Source: Erysipelothrix anatis
GTDB lineage: Bacteria > Bacillota_I > Bacilli_A > Erysipelotrichales > Erysipelotrichaceae
DNA length: 64,000 bases
Assembly: GCF_009828745.1 (NCBI RefSeq)
Contig: NZ_WTSX01000001.1
Location: 186,001-250,000, forward strand
Direction: 5' to 3'
In this document: positions 41,501 through 48,063 of the stretch, piece by piece
How positions within the stretch are numbered: position 1 is the stretch's first letter
Layout of the letters: every line of letters begins with the position of its first letter
Notes under the pieces: model-generated
The model's database searches: none
What the model saw: only the letters and a program-made list of their open reading frames with translations
What the model was told of the DNA's origin: nothing
Translations under genes and position numbers: made by a program

Positions 41501-43434
41501 TTTCCAGACATTCCACCGCCACCAGATGCACTTTGACTTGCACCCGTTCCGAATTGTCCAGTAGAGCCAGTTCCATTAATTCCAACTAAGCCACCTCCGG
41601 CGCCACCAGTGTATCCCCTAACACTTGATCCACCACCACCAGCAACTAGAATACGGTTGAAAAGACCGGTTCCGCCGACACGAATGTCAGAAGCCCCGCC
41701 TCCGTACGATCCACCACTAACGTTGGTCCATGCACTTCCACCACCATTGTATCCGCGACTTGTAGCATTGCCAGCACCACCAACGGTGACATACATCTCA
41801 GTTCCCGCTTCAAGGAAAACATCTCCAACAGCGTAACCACCTTTACCACCAGTACCATTTTTCTGGTCGGTGCCACCTTCACCACCCCACGCTTCAAATT
41901 TATACACACCGGTATAAGGAACTTTGAAACGTTGAATATTACCAGTATAACTAAACTCCATATCACGATTTCGTGTTGCTTTTATAATATAGACTGTGCT
42001 TTCAAGACCTGGTTTTGAAACAGTAATGCGAATTGTATTTTCACCCGGCAACAGTTCTTCTTCTGCAGCCCCTTCGATTTTGACAGATGCTTCTGAATCA
42101 AAAGTTTGAAACTTAAAATTAATCCCACCATACAAGTACGACTTAAACTCATATTCATACACATTAGGCTTAAATGCTTCCGTAAATGCATGAGTGTACT
42201 CATCACTATAAAGGCTATATAGTTTAGTACTTCCAGAACGTTGGAAGTTCAGCGTATATTCTTGGGTATGCGTTCCATCAGCTGAAATGACGGTAACCTT
42301 ATGTTGTAAGTTGTGATATTTAAGTTCGACGTTTCCGTCGCCCACAATTTTTTGATTGTTGTGACGTTTATCAACTGTAATTTCATCTTTCGCTATGTAT
42401 TCGCTGGCAATTGGAATTGTATACTCTGTTACCTCCGGATCAAAGCCATCAATGACTTTTCCATTAATACGAATCCCTTCAAGATTCGCTGATGATTGGG
42501 TATTTTCTCCAAAGTAAGTGATTCGTGCATATCCCGAATTTGAATGTCCTATTTCACGAACACCATCGGGTCCAAAGAAACTCACATTTCCTGATAAGAG
42601 TTCAGTATTCGTGAATTCATATTTAGCATCGGGGGCATAGTTTGTTGGACGGTATGACTTATTGATTTTGATACCATCTTTAATCGTATCACCAGTTAAG
42701 ACATAACCTGACCCACCAGCTCCAGATCCTGTCGAATTGCGATAGTTGGAAGCACTTCCGCCACCAAACCAGCCACCACCACCGGCACCGGCTCCATAAT
42801 CTACAGTGCTGCCAGTAGATTGGCCTCCACTTGCACCAGCTCCAAAGCTTCCGGATAATCCACCGCCACCAGATGCGCTTTGACTTGCACCTGTTCCGAA
42901 TTGTCCAGTAGCACCCGTTCCACTAGCACCAATGACGCCACCTCCGTAGCCACCAGTATAGTTGCGGACACTTGATCCTCCGCCACCAGCAACTAGAATA
43001 CGGTTAAAATAGCCCGTTCCACCGACTCGAATATCGGTAGCACCGCCACCGTAAGATCCACCACTAACGTTGGTCCAGGCTTTTCCACCACCATTGTAAC
43101 CTTGGGCGATACTGTCACCAAAACCACCAACCGTCACAAAAAGTTCTTCACCGGCTTCGAGATAGACTTCACCAGATGTATAGCCACCTTTTCCACCCGA
43201 TCCTTGATGGCTGTCGGTACCTCCTTCGGCACCCCAAGCTTCAATTTTATACTTCCCTGCTTTTGGAACCTTAAAGGTTTCCATAGTACCAGTGAAATCG
43301 AAATTATATATATTTTGATTTCCTACAGCAAAAACCTGCCATACCGTAAAGATACTTAAAGTAGTCAGTACGAGTGCCGCAGTTAAAAGAATGATTCTAT
43401 TCCGCGGTTTATTCTTATATTGTGTCATATTCAT
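29551..43434 (-). CDS. 4627-residue giant dockerin protein with glycine-rich heads and 39 cadherin-like repeats
   Basis: One uninterrupted frame of 13.9 kb. Order: signal peptide (about 1-36, LLTAALVLTTLSIFTVWQVFA); glycine-rich domain 1 (about 43-305); two cadherin-like beta-sandwich repeats; glycine-rich domain 2 (about 490-750); three repeats; glycine-rich domain 3 (about 1020-1270); 34 more repeats (about 1275-4385); a bacterial Ig-like (Big_2) domain (about 4388-4470, LILNVGEVKGIKATVNPEDA); a small beta domain (about 4480-4555); and a type-I dockerin (about 4556-4623) with loops GDANGDGIVNVLDE and ANINHDEVVNVLDQ. The first position of the second loop is Asn, not Asp. The glycine-rich domains have the pattern YKIEAWGAEGG, ATDIRVGG, RILVAGGGGS. 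GAGGG precedes the ATG; a second ATG two codons later is possible. It is probably the distal fibre subunit. Confidence 0.88.
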   Translation of the reverse strand: MNMTQYKNKPRNRIILLTAALVLTTLSIFTVWQVFAVGNQNIYNFDFTGTMETFKVPKAGKYKIEAWGAEGGTDSHQGSGGKGGYTSGEVYLEAGEELFVTVGGFGDSIAQGYNGGGKAWTNVSGGSYGGGATDIRVGGTGYFNRILVAGGGGSSVRNYTGGYGGGVIGASGTGATGQFGTGASQSASGGGGLSGSFGAGASGGQSTGSTVDYGAGAGGGGWFGGGSASNYRNSTGSGAGGSGYVLTGDTIKDGIKINKSYRPTNYAPDAKYEFTNTELLSGNVSFFGPDGVREIGHSNSGYARITYFGENTQSSANLEGIRINGKVIDGFDPEVTEYTIPIASEYIAKDEITVDKRHNNQKIVGDGNVELKYHNLQHKVTVISADGTHTQEYTLNFQRSGSTKLYSLYSDEYTHAFTEAFKPNVYEYEFKSYLYGGINFKFQTFDSEASVKIEGAAEEELLPGENTIRITVSKPGLESTVYIIKATRNRDMEFSYTGNIQRFKVPYTGVYKFEAWGGEGGTDQKNGTGGKGGYAVGDVFLEAGTEMYVTVGGAGNATSRGYNGGGSAWTNVSGGSYGGGASDIRVGGTGLFNRILVAGGGGSSVRGYTGGAGGGLVGINGTGSTGQFGTGASQSASGGGGMSGNFGTGAGGGIGSGSSIDYGAGAGGGGWYGGGAAANYRNSTGSGAGGSGYVYSEKSYKPTNYRPSQKYMMHNDKLLDGTQSMPGHEGHTIEGNEGDGFVRISLLNKYSSDATLSSVTFSEGTFDVPFTPSIKNYNVAIDADTTKVKIAATTTDRNAVHNWDNDQEITIQPGTTAYPITVTGQDGTLNVYTFNVQRNPSNNADAYAISVNDVVLEGFKENIYDYVLELPYDADRAVAITATTNRPKQTITGLGDHIIENGKTLEINVTSEDGNKQNVYRITPKIEDSNRLKTLELDELTFEFNPEVFNYDVQIPNATVSLNITAIPFDHEATVSISGNGYLRKGKNTVLITVDEPNIGQQVYTLNVNRGDAGDGAQSIATDFVYTGKAQYFTAPYTGNYQLEAWGAEGGNRGGSSGGLGGYATGIVPLKKGEEVIIYVGGAGNSLARGWNGGASSGTSNVYGGGASDIRVESDSLFNRILVAGGGGSVGASNKPGGAGGGINGVSRTESYGSGGQGGTQSSAGNYASFGVGGAGSYYKDGRGGAGGGGWYGGGGVYPDYSRDDDRGGGGGSGYVYTDKSYKPSGYAPATRFMLKDTVLLSGNQNMPNKESGFTQGNKGNGFVRVTALKKASEDNHLSRLEVSKGTLSPTFVTEETDYTLQLGKDDTELTIKGIPMDPYASVSGNGTFDIPAGTSTFKIPVTAEDGTIRITTIKVNRDASENSLPKDVVINGLIPSLCGVSDEYCKLSPTFDPHNDLNSDGGHYTMIVPSRIRSLEFSVIKDHAYQVVTGEGVLELQPGPDNTQYIDVLSEDGSSYHAYTFAIDRDMTGNADFEAFALNAPKRDLEFNPDITEYYVSVPHEYTKFSEIDVHYQTMDPEAKVTILKDKDDLDLGLNKVIYRVTANNGETKDYTLNIYREDNANTFLKQLTVKHNDTILPLSPSFQKVISNYVVTVDNAIDFVEIEALAEAEETTVSGAGKHTLSVGSNVINIQTKAQDGTVQTYTLNVVRKQSSNSKIASLKISGVEMTEFSSDALRQTLSVTDTVVKPEIEVKLQSEFASYSITGNTSRFYPGDNTVNVRVTAEDGSISQYVITVTKPFATNNNLSSITSSMFEIEAFDPEVETYSVDVPYTEEALNLAATAQHPLTRVSGVGKVYLVPGDNTISIVATAENYEPKTYTVHVNMAKNSDPSLSSITTTPAATFDPSFDAQTTAYKINVGNEVETITVNASPKVTSTTIQGTGETQLEVGSNTITIQSTADSGASVAYVLNVVRDASTNADLETLIVHEGSLNRGFKPDVIEYDVMVPKGTSRINLETATQHPEAQVSVLGNEALKTGANKVTVRVHSEAKDTFKDYTLNVYVQDAPSETIHLSDLTVSSGKLIPGFSPDTQFYRVHVGNDIATFNVNAKTKTADVVLSGVGSHPLEVGNNLINIRATAKNNIIRDTQILVYRAPSSDATLSRLNVSGLKNNNINFKPNIFTYTGTTENTQLGISATPTHNKATVEIIGNHSFVFGTKNVVIVRVTAEDRITVEDYTLTINKEPSKNANLRSLTISGVRLNPSFSGNQTVYKANVGHDVTQVNVDAITSDLNATAQYGQVQTLNVGDNYVDINVASESGLRKTYTVVIHREGADDNTLTDVFVNDQHQEDFSNDVRSYTYRFPYEVETFKLDAHANHEKATVSGLKEYPLTVGENTIIMNVTAENGEVVTFKYSVTRDPINSAKLKQLKVQNYPFENGFDPARTHYMLTVDNEMTSLQMDFEKIDPKAKVVVRGNENFIEGRNVVEIEVTSSAKDKVETYVLEVYRQIYANNFLEYLSVDAELITPQFYKGIMEYRVEVPYDQETITFDGEATLSTSTVSGLEKFGLMYGENRFVITVSSRTKIERKYHVVVNRAHSNDNQLTDLSIQLKGENMAYSPTFDPQTDVYTVNEEVPVGTESINISATSKTATVTGDGQQKLHVGENRLPIVVTSDSGIQKTYTVVVNRPASTNNALTNITPSNGSLIPNFNYTKDVYNLTTESTTNYLSFNVNTEDRNAKVTGHTRQLLEPGKNVREIVVTAENGETKTYTINVTRPQTDETRLKKLAVTGYEFEENFDASIFTYHLKVPNSKKVLYASDIKFETVDPNARVETSGDLVLSTTNENIYELRVRAVDGYTIETYRILIDRSSGNDSTIKELQFESGTLNRSFNPNVFTYDLEMSGDVKTFDHTYIKKLVTADDKAVVSYEPKEAINLEVGTVKPFKIKVTSEDGTTSTTYTFNVTYVRSRNNKLSSIEVDGSIFKIPFNPDVSEYEVGVEAGTTSVVIRAFTQDPKAKILSSIGDRELIGDATKVTIGVEAENGDVRNYTLIIKRNLSRTLDLEDVTLTDSQNGALDPSYNNAAIQFEGQVARETDRVGLVVKKGHESQTINVYDRFNNPLDINNIPLKIGRNDIQVEVVSPFGTSRIFNIKIMRAGSDDASLKSLKITNPSIELPFESDVTTYRTTVASEFDKLGIEAETTDPKARYEVLNNDYLTEGNNDVIVRGIAENGETKDYVIHVLREPRYNNYLQTITVSEDGVIISKGEDFSPKFNRAMMNYTVKVSSATDKVLVQGVPQVETTLVAGSSPNDTGNKATNGVEVKLKPGMNTVKLMATEAQEGNVAIYTISIFKEMSDDASLIGLIPFRETPSGPENLNFNEGSFDPQKQHYSISVGEHDSKLGINATPVSPNARVVIRGNDPLLNGKNMVTIVVTSEDRTKTKTYYVSVDKKLSNDTSLASLSAEHGDISHTFDLTEKNLSYTVDMGVDHINLKATSMDPLANVEGIGEYALDFGANVFDISVTAQNGDIEKRTVTIHRAYDNRMQTIQLSHGELMPQFDMETTEYTVWVPENVERISVKGVALNRPVAKVTGGGWIDLALGENSIPLTVASPDGSSRIYTVKVMRSASYNNYLSALALSEGLLSPEFDKNRTDYTTYISDIHDVVTLTVTPEDAKATYEVLGYPSVQDDEGNLVVSGVKHGENHLTIRVTAENGDARDYTLNVIQQESSMFSNRLKSLSVTPSKGIAPSFKPDTTRYVVNVDTSTTEVTIDATKESDDATIISGLGTFPVASGRNSYKVVVQSKDGLLRTYEIIINQALSGDATLSKLSFEEGLLTPIFSKGRKEYALYVANGVSTLTPSITPSALGTKWVITGNGIDAPLGDDNNTVTITTTAANGKSTDTYTVKVYKSSQSSIYLDAITANVGTFKEPFDKTNGGPYTLMVDPNVKSVMIGAKPEDEHAIASIEGVGIVDVSDSAGKNVDIVVTGKSGASMTYTVKIVKAPRNNARLSFMAIQPGKLEPQFSPLRSAYVANISHEQERVEISAKSEDPEAIISGAGIKEVAVGLNEFDVVVTSSNGDVGIYDVDITREAEISSKATLIRFKEALIENPNFDKEIENYALTVPNEVTKLNLDTVILEDPTRSTYEIFGNTNLKVGDNTVKVVVKNSENIPDTVYVFTVNRQIFSSNFLKNLTTNKGHVSPSFDKYINNYDITVPFEVHEMDLIATPEDAKSMISGTGTVRDLEVGVNVHKIVVTSSENVSRTYIVRINRLPNSDNTLHELIVEGGTLGQPFDPQNIGPYVVTVAEGRATVEFKTVLPEGATVVGDGIVEISAGETKHRITVTSQDGNERHYEFVIKRPVAHDASITNIIPQTGVLSPNFAADIRTYYVTVPDSIMEMGFDVETSNAQTTVTGHEVRTIPYGETSFTVVATAENGITQESYTIVVVRERDIRSIDVESATLILNVGEVKGIKATVNPEDATHQGLVWKVSDPEVLSIDQSGVVTALKPGGAMIEISSEKNPGIKTRIGVTVMNLTLSSDSLDVKRIDAMESPVETLKDFVVGSEPSTTVESYKQMFINEQDALKVYDKNGIELTDDSQLVGTGMVLKLEYGETVYDQLVIVVMGDANGDGIVNVLDEGDIMNSILKIVTFDDYQGIAANINHDEVVNVLDQGYITNYILKKISTLNGIGG
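39625..40370 (-). other. Glycine-rich domain 3 coding region
   Basis: This third copy is more diverged than copies 1 and 2. It shares YQLEAWGAEGGNRGG, the DIRV-RILVAGGGGS core and the closing YKPSGYAPATRFMLKDTVLL with them. Confidence 0.7.
41190..41960 (-). repeat. Glycine-rich domain 2 coding region (recent duplicate of domain 1)
   Basis: Long stretches match 42515-43308 almost base for base, for example CAGATCCTGTCGAATTGCGA occurs near 41380 and again near 42725. The proteins share TGQFGTGASQSASGGGG and NYRNSTGSGAGGSGYV. Confidence 0.8.
42515..43308 (-). repeat. Glycine-rich domain 1 coding region
   Basis: First of three glycine-rich (PF12810-like) domains of the giant protein and near-duplicate of domain 2. 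These domains resemble the poly-glycine-helix domain of ALK-type receptors by composition and the conserved ATDIRVGG and RILVAGGGGS core. Confidence 0.75.
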
Positions 43435-43660
43435 CTTCCCTCAAAGTTAAAATACGTTTATAATGTGTTTAAATTTTATATATTGTATGAAATTGTGATA
43501 TTCCAATGAACATTATATGACTATACTTAATATATATCTATGTTATTATGCAAATAGTTAAGTTTATTTATATAAATGTGGTAGAATATTTGCTTTTTGA
43601 GGGTATACTTGAATAAATTAGCTTAAATCATCTGTAATATCACGTTGCAAGGATGTAACT
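43435..43660. other. Leader and promoter region of the giant-fibre operon
   Basis: Very AT-rich. A minus-strand TATAAT (within CATATAATG, about 43510-43525) may be a -10 box, but no good -35 box is placed 16-18 bases from it. Half-sites GCAAATA (43550-43556) and TATTTGC (43587-43593) face each other and match the arms of the palindrome at the LCP2 promoter. Confidence 0.35.
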
Positions 43661-43693
43661 AAAAAAAAGGTGTTGATTAGATCAACACCTTTT
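43661..43693 (-). terminator. Terminator of the metal ABC transporter operon
   Basis: AAAAGGTGTTGAT (43665-43677) and ATCAACACCTTTT (43681-43693) form a 13-bp stem followed by T on the minus strand, 6 bases after the substrate-binding protein gene. Confidence 0.9.
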
Positions 43694-43698
43694 CATAA

Positions 43699-44610
43699 TT
43701 ATTGACTGAGTCCTTCAACAACATGATCCACATTCCATTTAATCATGTCAATGTAGTTGTCTCCCTGTTCACCTTTTTTTGCAAGTGAATCGGTAAAGAC
43801 ATTTGAATAAATTTCTACACCTGTTTCACGCGATACCGTTTCCATTGTTTTTGGGCTTACACTTGTTTCAACAAATAGTGCCGGTACTTTTTCATCGTTA
43901 ATAATTTGGATAATACGTGATAATTGTTCAGGTGTTCCTTGATTATCAGTATTTATTTCCCAAATATATGCAGCGTGTAAGTCATATGCTTTTGAGAAGT
44001 ACTTGAACGCACCTTCACTGGTTACCAATGTGCGATTATCTACAGGTAATGTAGCAATTTGATCTTTTGCATACGTATCCAATGCCTCTAGTTCCTTTAC
44101 ATAAGCTGCATGATTAACTTCATATGTCTCTTTATTTGCTGGATCAGCATTAATGAGTTGCTCTGCAATCACGTTTGTGTATTTAATCGCGTTTTGGACA
44201 TCAAACCATGCATGAGGATCTTCTTCAGTTTCTTTTCCTTTTTCTGAAAGGTACATTGGTTGTACATCACGAGTCACTGCAAAGGCTTTATCTTCTTTGT
44301 TTGTAACTTTTAATAGGTCATTAAACCAACCTTTTCCAGTTTCAAGATTTAAACCATTATAGAACACTAAGTCTGCTTTAGATACTTTATCTGTATCTTT
44401 TGGAAGGGGATCGTACATATGCGGATCTGTTCCGATTGGTACCATACTGTAGACATCTGCCTTATCACCAGCGATATTCTCTACCATATCTGCGATAATT
44501 GAATATGTTGCTACAACTTGTAATTTATCACTTTTTTCAATGCCAGATGCTTGTTGGCATCCAGTTAGCACCACCAGTGCTAGAACTAAACTCACTAATA
44601 TTTTTTTCAT
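43699..44610 (-). CDS. mntC: Manganese-type ABC transporter substrate-binding lipoprotein (PsaA/MntC-like)
   Basis: A 303-residue lipoprotein: signal peptide with lipobox LTGC (Cys18), then the cluster A-I metal-binding fold. The four predicted metal ligands are His64 (TDPHMYDP), His133 (EDPHAWFD), Glu199 (TSEGAFKYF) and Asp274 (NVFTDSLAKKG). The His-His-Glu-Asp set and the FTDSLAKKGEQGDNY segment match manganese binders such as PsaA; zinc binders usually have a third His and a His-rich loop, which is absent. It overlaps the permease by 4 bases. The MntR-like operator upstream of the operon supports manganese, though iron or zinc cannot be excluded. Confidence 0.9.
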   Translation of the reverse strand: MKKILVSLVLALVVLTGCQQASGIEKSDKLQVVATYSIIADMVENIAGDKADVYSMVPIGTDPHMYDPLPKDTDKVSKADLVFYNGLNLETGKGWFNDLLKVTNKEDKAFAVTRDVQPMYLSEKGKETEEDPHAWFDVQNAIKYTNVIAEQLINADPANKETYEVNHAAYVKELEALDTYAKDQIATLPVDNRTLVTSEGAFKYFSKAYDLHAAYIWEINTDNQGTPEQLSRIIQIINDEKVPALFVETSVSPKTMETVSRETGVEIYSNVFTDSLAKKGEQGDNYIDMIKWNVDHVVEGLSQ

Positions 44611-45446
44611 GCTTTTACGCCTCTCTTTATGAAGTTATTTTTAGGGGATGTTAAAAACGCTAGGGCAAACAAAGTCGCTCCCACAAGGACGATTGTTGCT
44701 GATGTAGGAAGGTTATAGTTGAAACTAATGTATGTTCCAACAATTCCGATAATTGCTCCAATAACTGATGCTGAAACAATCATATGCGACAGTTTATTTG
44801 TCCACAAGTATGCTGTTGCTGCTGGAATAACCAACATCGCAATAACAAGTACTACACCAACTTGTGATAGGGAGGACACTGTTACGATTGATAATAGGAA
44901 CATTAATAGGTAGTGGTAGAATGTTGTATTTAATCCATATGCTTTTGAAACAATTGGATCAAATGAGCTAATCAACAATTCTTTATAGAACATGACCACA
45001 ATCACAATGACGCCGACCATGACCCAAAAAGATTGCATCAGTTCTGAACTAGGTACTGCAAGAATGTTCCCAAAGAGAACATGGTTCAAGTCAATACCAC
45101 TTTGTGCACGTGTAATCAAGATGATTCCTAGTGCAAAGAATGTACTTAAGATTATCCCAATCGATGTATCACTTTTTAATGTACTTCGTGCCGAGATAAA
45201 TTGGATTAAGATTGCTGCAATTAATCCAAATATGGATGCTCCAACGAGCATGTTGATACCAAGCATGTATGAGATGGCAACACCGGGTAAAACTGCATGG
45301 GAAAGGGCATCTCCCATTAATGCCATTTTTCGTAAAACAATAAAACTACCAATTATTCCGGATACAACACCTAAAATAATCGCTGAAAGTCCAGCATTTA
45401 AGATATAGATTGGAATATTGGTTAATTGCGATAGATATTCAATCAT
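44607..45446 (-). CDS. mntB: Metal ABC transporter permease (ABC-3 family)
   Basis: A 279-residue membrane protein with about eight or nine segments. It shows the ABC-3 features SGIIGSFIVLRKMALMGDALSH and VLPGVAISYMLG near the start and LVIAMLVIPAATAYLWT in the second half. It forms the channel for the metal taken up by the lipoprotein encoded downstream. It overlaps both neighbours by 4 bases (ATGA), which indicates translational coupling. Confidence 0.92.
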   Translation of the reverse strand: MIEYLSQLTNIPIYILNAGLSAIILGVVSGIIGSFIVLRKMALMGDALSHAVLPGVAISYMLGINMLVGASIFGLIAAILIQFISARSTLKSDTSIGIILSTFFALGIILITRAQSGIDLNHVLFGNILAVPSSELMQSFWVMVGVIVIVVMFYKELLISSFDPIVSKAYGLNTTFYHYLLMFLLSIVTVSSLSQVGVVLVIAMLVIPAATAYLWTNKLSHMIVSASVIGAIIGIVGTYISFNYNLPTSATIVLVGATLFALAFLTSPKNNFIKRGVKA

Positions 45447-46183
45447 AATGTATCACCTAAACCTTTTATTTCGATACGTCCCAGTGATGAGCCGTATGCT
45501 TTCTGAATATTTTCTGTATTAAAGACATCTTTGACATCACCAAATGCTACGAGTTCTTTATTGAGAATCATCAGTTTGTCAAAATATGCTTCGACTTCGT
45601 GCAAATCATGGTGAACAACAACCACTGTTTTTCCTTCTGCCCGAAGTTCTTTGAGAAGATCCACAATAATCGTTTCACTGACTAAGTCAATTCCGACGAA
45701 AGGTTCATCAAGGAAGAATACATCTGCTTGTTGCGCGAGTGCTCGTGCAATGAACACACGTTGTAATTGTCCTCCGGACAAATTACTAATTTGACGTTTT
45801 GCTAAATTGGTTATATCGACCATTTCCATGGCTGTCTTTACGATTTCTCGTTCTTTCTTACCAGGGCGTCTGAATAGTTTAATATTTGGGTATGTTCCCG
45901 TTAAGACCGTATCTTCGACAGTAATTGGGAAACTAAGGTCCACATCACTTTTTTGTGGAACGTATGCAATTTTGGATTGTTTGTTTTTGATTGGTTCTCC
46001 ATCAACCGTAACCTCTCCAGAACTTGCTTTCACGATATTTAGAAGTGCTTTGATAAATGTTGATTTACCGGCACCGTTTGGTCCAATAATTCCTACAGAA
46101 TATCCAAATGGTATCTCTACTGAAACATTGGAGAGTGCGGGGTTTCCGAAATAATCAACATTCAAATCTTTAATTTTTATCAT
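45443..46183 (-). CDS. mntA: Metal ABC transporter ATP-binding protein
   Basis: A 246-residue ABC ATPase with Walker A GPNGAGKST, Q-loop YVPQKSDVD, signature NLSGGQLQRVFIARAL, Walker B VFFLDEPFVGID and the switch histidine in VVVHHDLHEV. It powers the uptake system and is the first gene of the operon. The order ATPase, permease, binding protein is that of staphylococcal mntABC. AAAGGAGAGAGA precedes the ATG. Confidence 0.93.
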   Translation of the reverse strand: MIKIKDLNVDYFGNPALSNVSVEIPFGYSVGIIGPNGAGKSTFIKALLNIVKASSGEVTVDGEPIKNKQSKIAYVPQKSDVDLSFPITVEDTVLTGTYPNIKLFRRPGKKEREIVKTAMEMVDITNLAKRQISNLSGGQLQRVFIARALAQQADVFFLDEPFVGIDLVSETIIVDLLKELRAEGKTVVVVHHDLHEVEAYFDKLMILNKELVAFGDVKDVFNTENIQKAYGSSLGRIEIKGLGDTL

Positions 46184-46205
46184 AATCTCTCTCCTTTGTA
46201 GTTAT

Positions 46206-46234
46206 ACAATACCACTTTGTTAAGCGCAATTCAA
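46206..46234 (-). promoter_or_regulatory. Promoter of the metal transporter operon
   Basis: On the minus strand TTGAAT and TATTGT are 17 bases apart, with TGG before the -10 box. It lies just downstream of the TTAGGTATACCTAA palindrome. Confidence 0.5.
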
Positions 46235-46241
46235 TATAAAA

Positions 46242-46255
46242 TTAGGTATACCTAA
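46242..46255. promoter_or_regulatory. DtxR/MntR-family operator
   Basis: TTAGGTATACCTAA is a perfect 14-bp palindrome of the kind bound by DtxR, SirR, TroR and MntR-like metal repressors. It lies 7 bases upstream of the -35 box, or across the spacer of an alternative promoter. Confidence 0.75.
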
Positions 46256-46362
46256 CAAAATATATTATCGCACCTTTGTTGATAGCGTTATCATCGTTTC
46301 AAAACCGCTCTATTTAAGCATTTTATACTTTTCAACAATTGTTTTTAAATAATCAATTTTGC

Positions 46363-46387
46363 GAAAAAAAAGACCCTTTCGGGTCCT

Positions 46388-46388
<1 letters not shown>
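46363..46388 (-). terminator. Terminator of the pyr operon
   Basis: GACCC-TTTC-GGGTC hairpin (46372-46385; GAAA tetraloop on the minus strand) followed by eight T. Confidence 0.85.

Positions 46389-48053
<1,665 letters not shown>

Positions 48054-48063
<10 letters not shown>

Noticed and set aside
22221-43434. Cellulosome scaffoldin or polysaccharide-degrading complex
   Set aside because: No glycoside hydrolase, carbohydrate esterase or clear CBM is in the operon, and each protein has at most one cohesin, so multi-enzyme loading is not supported.
43699-46183. Zinc uptake system (ZnuABC)
   Set aside because: No His-rich loop and a His-His-Glu-Asp ligand set; with the MntR-like palindrome manganese is favoured, though not proven.
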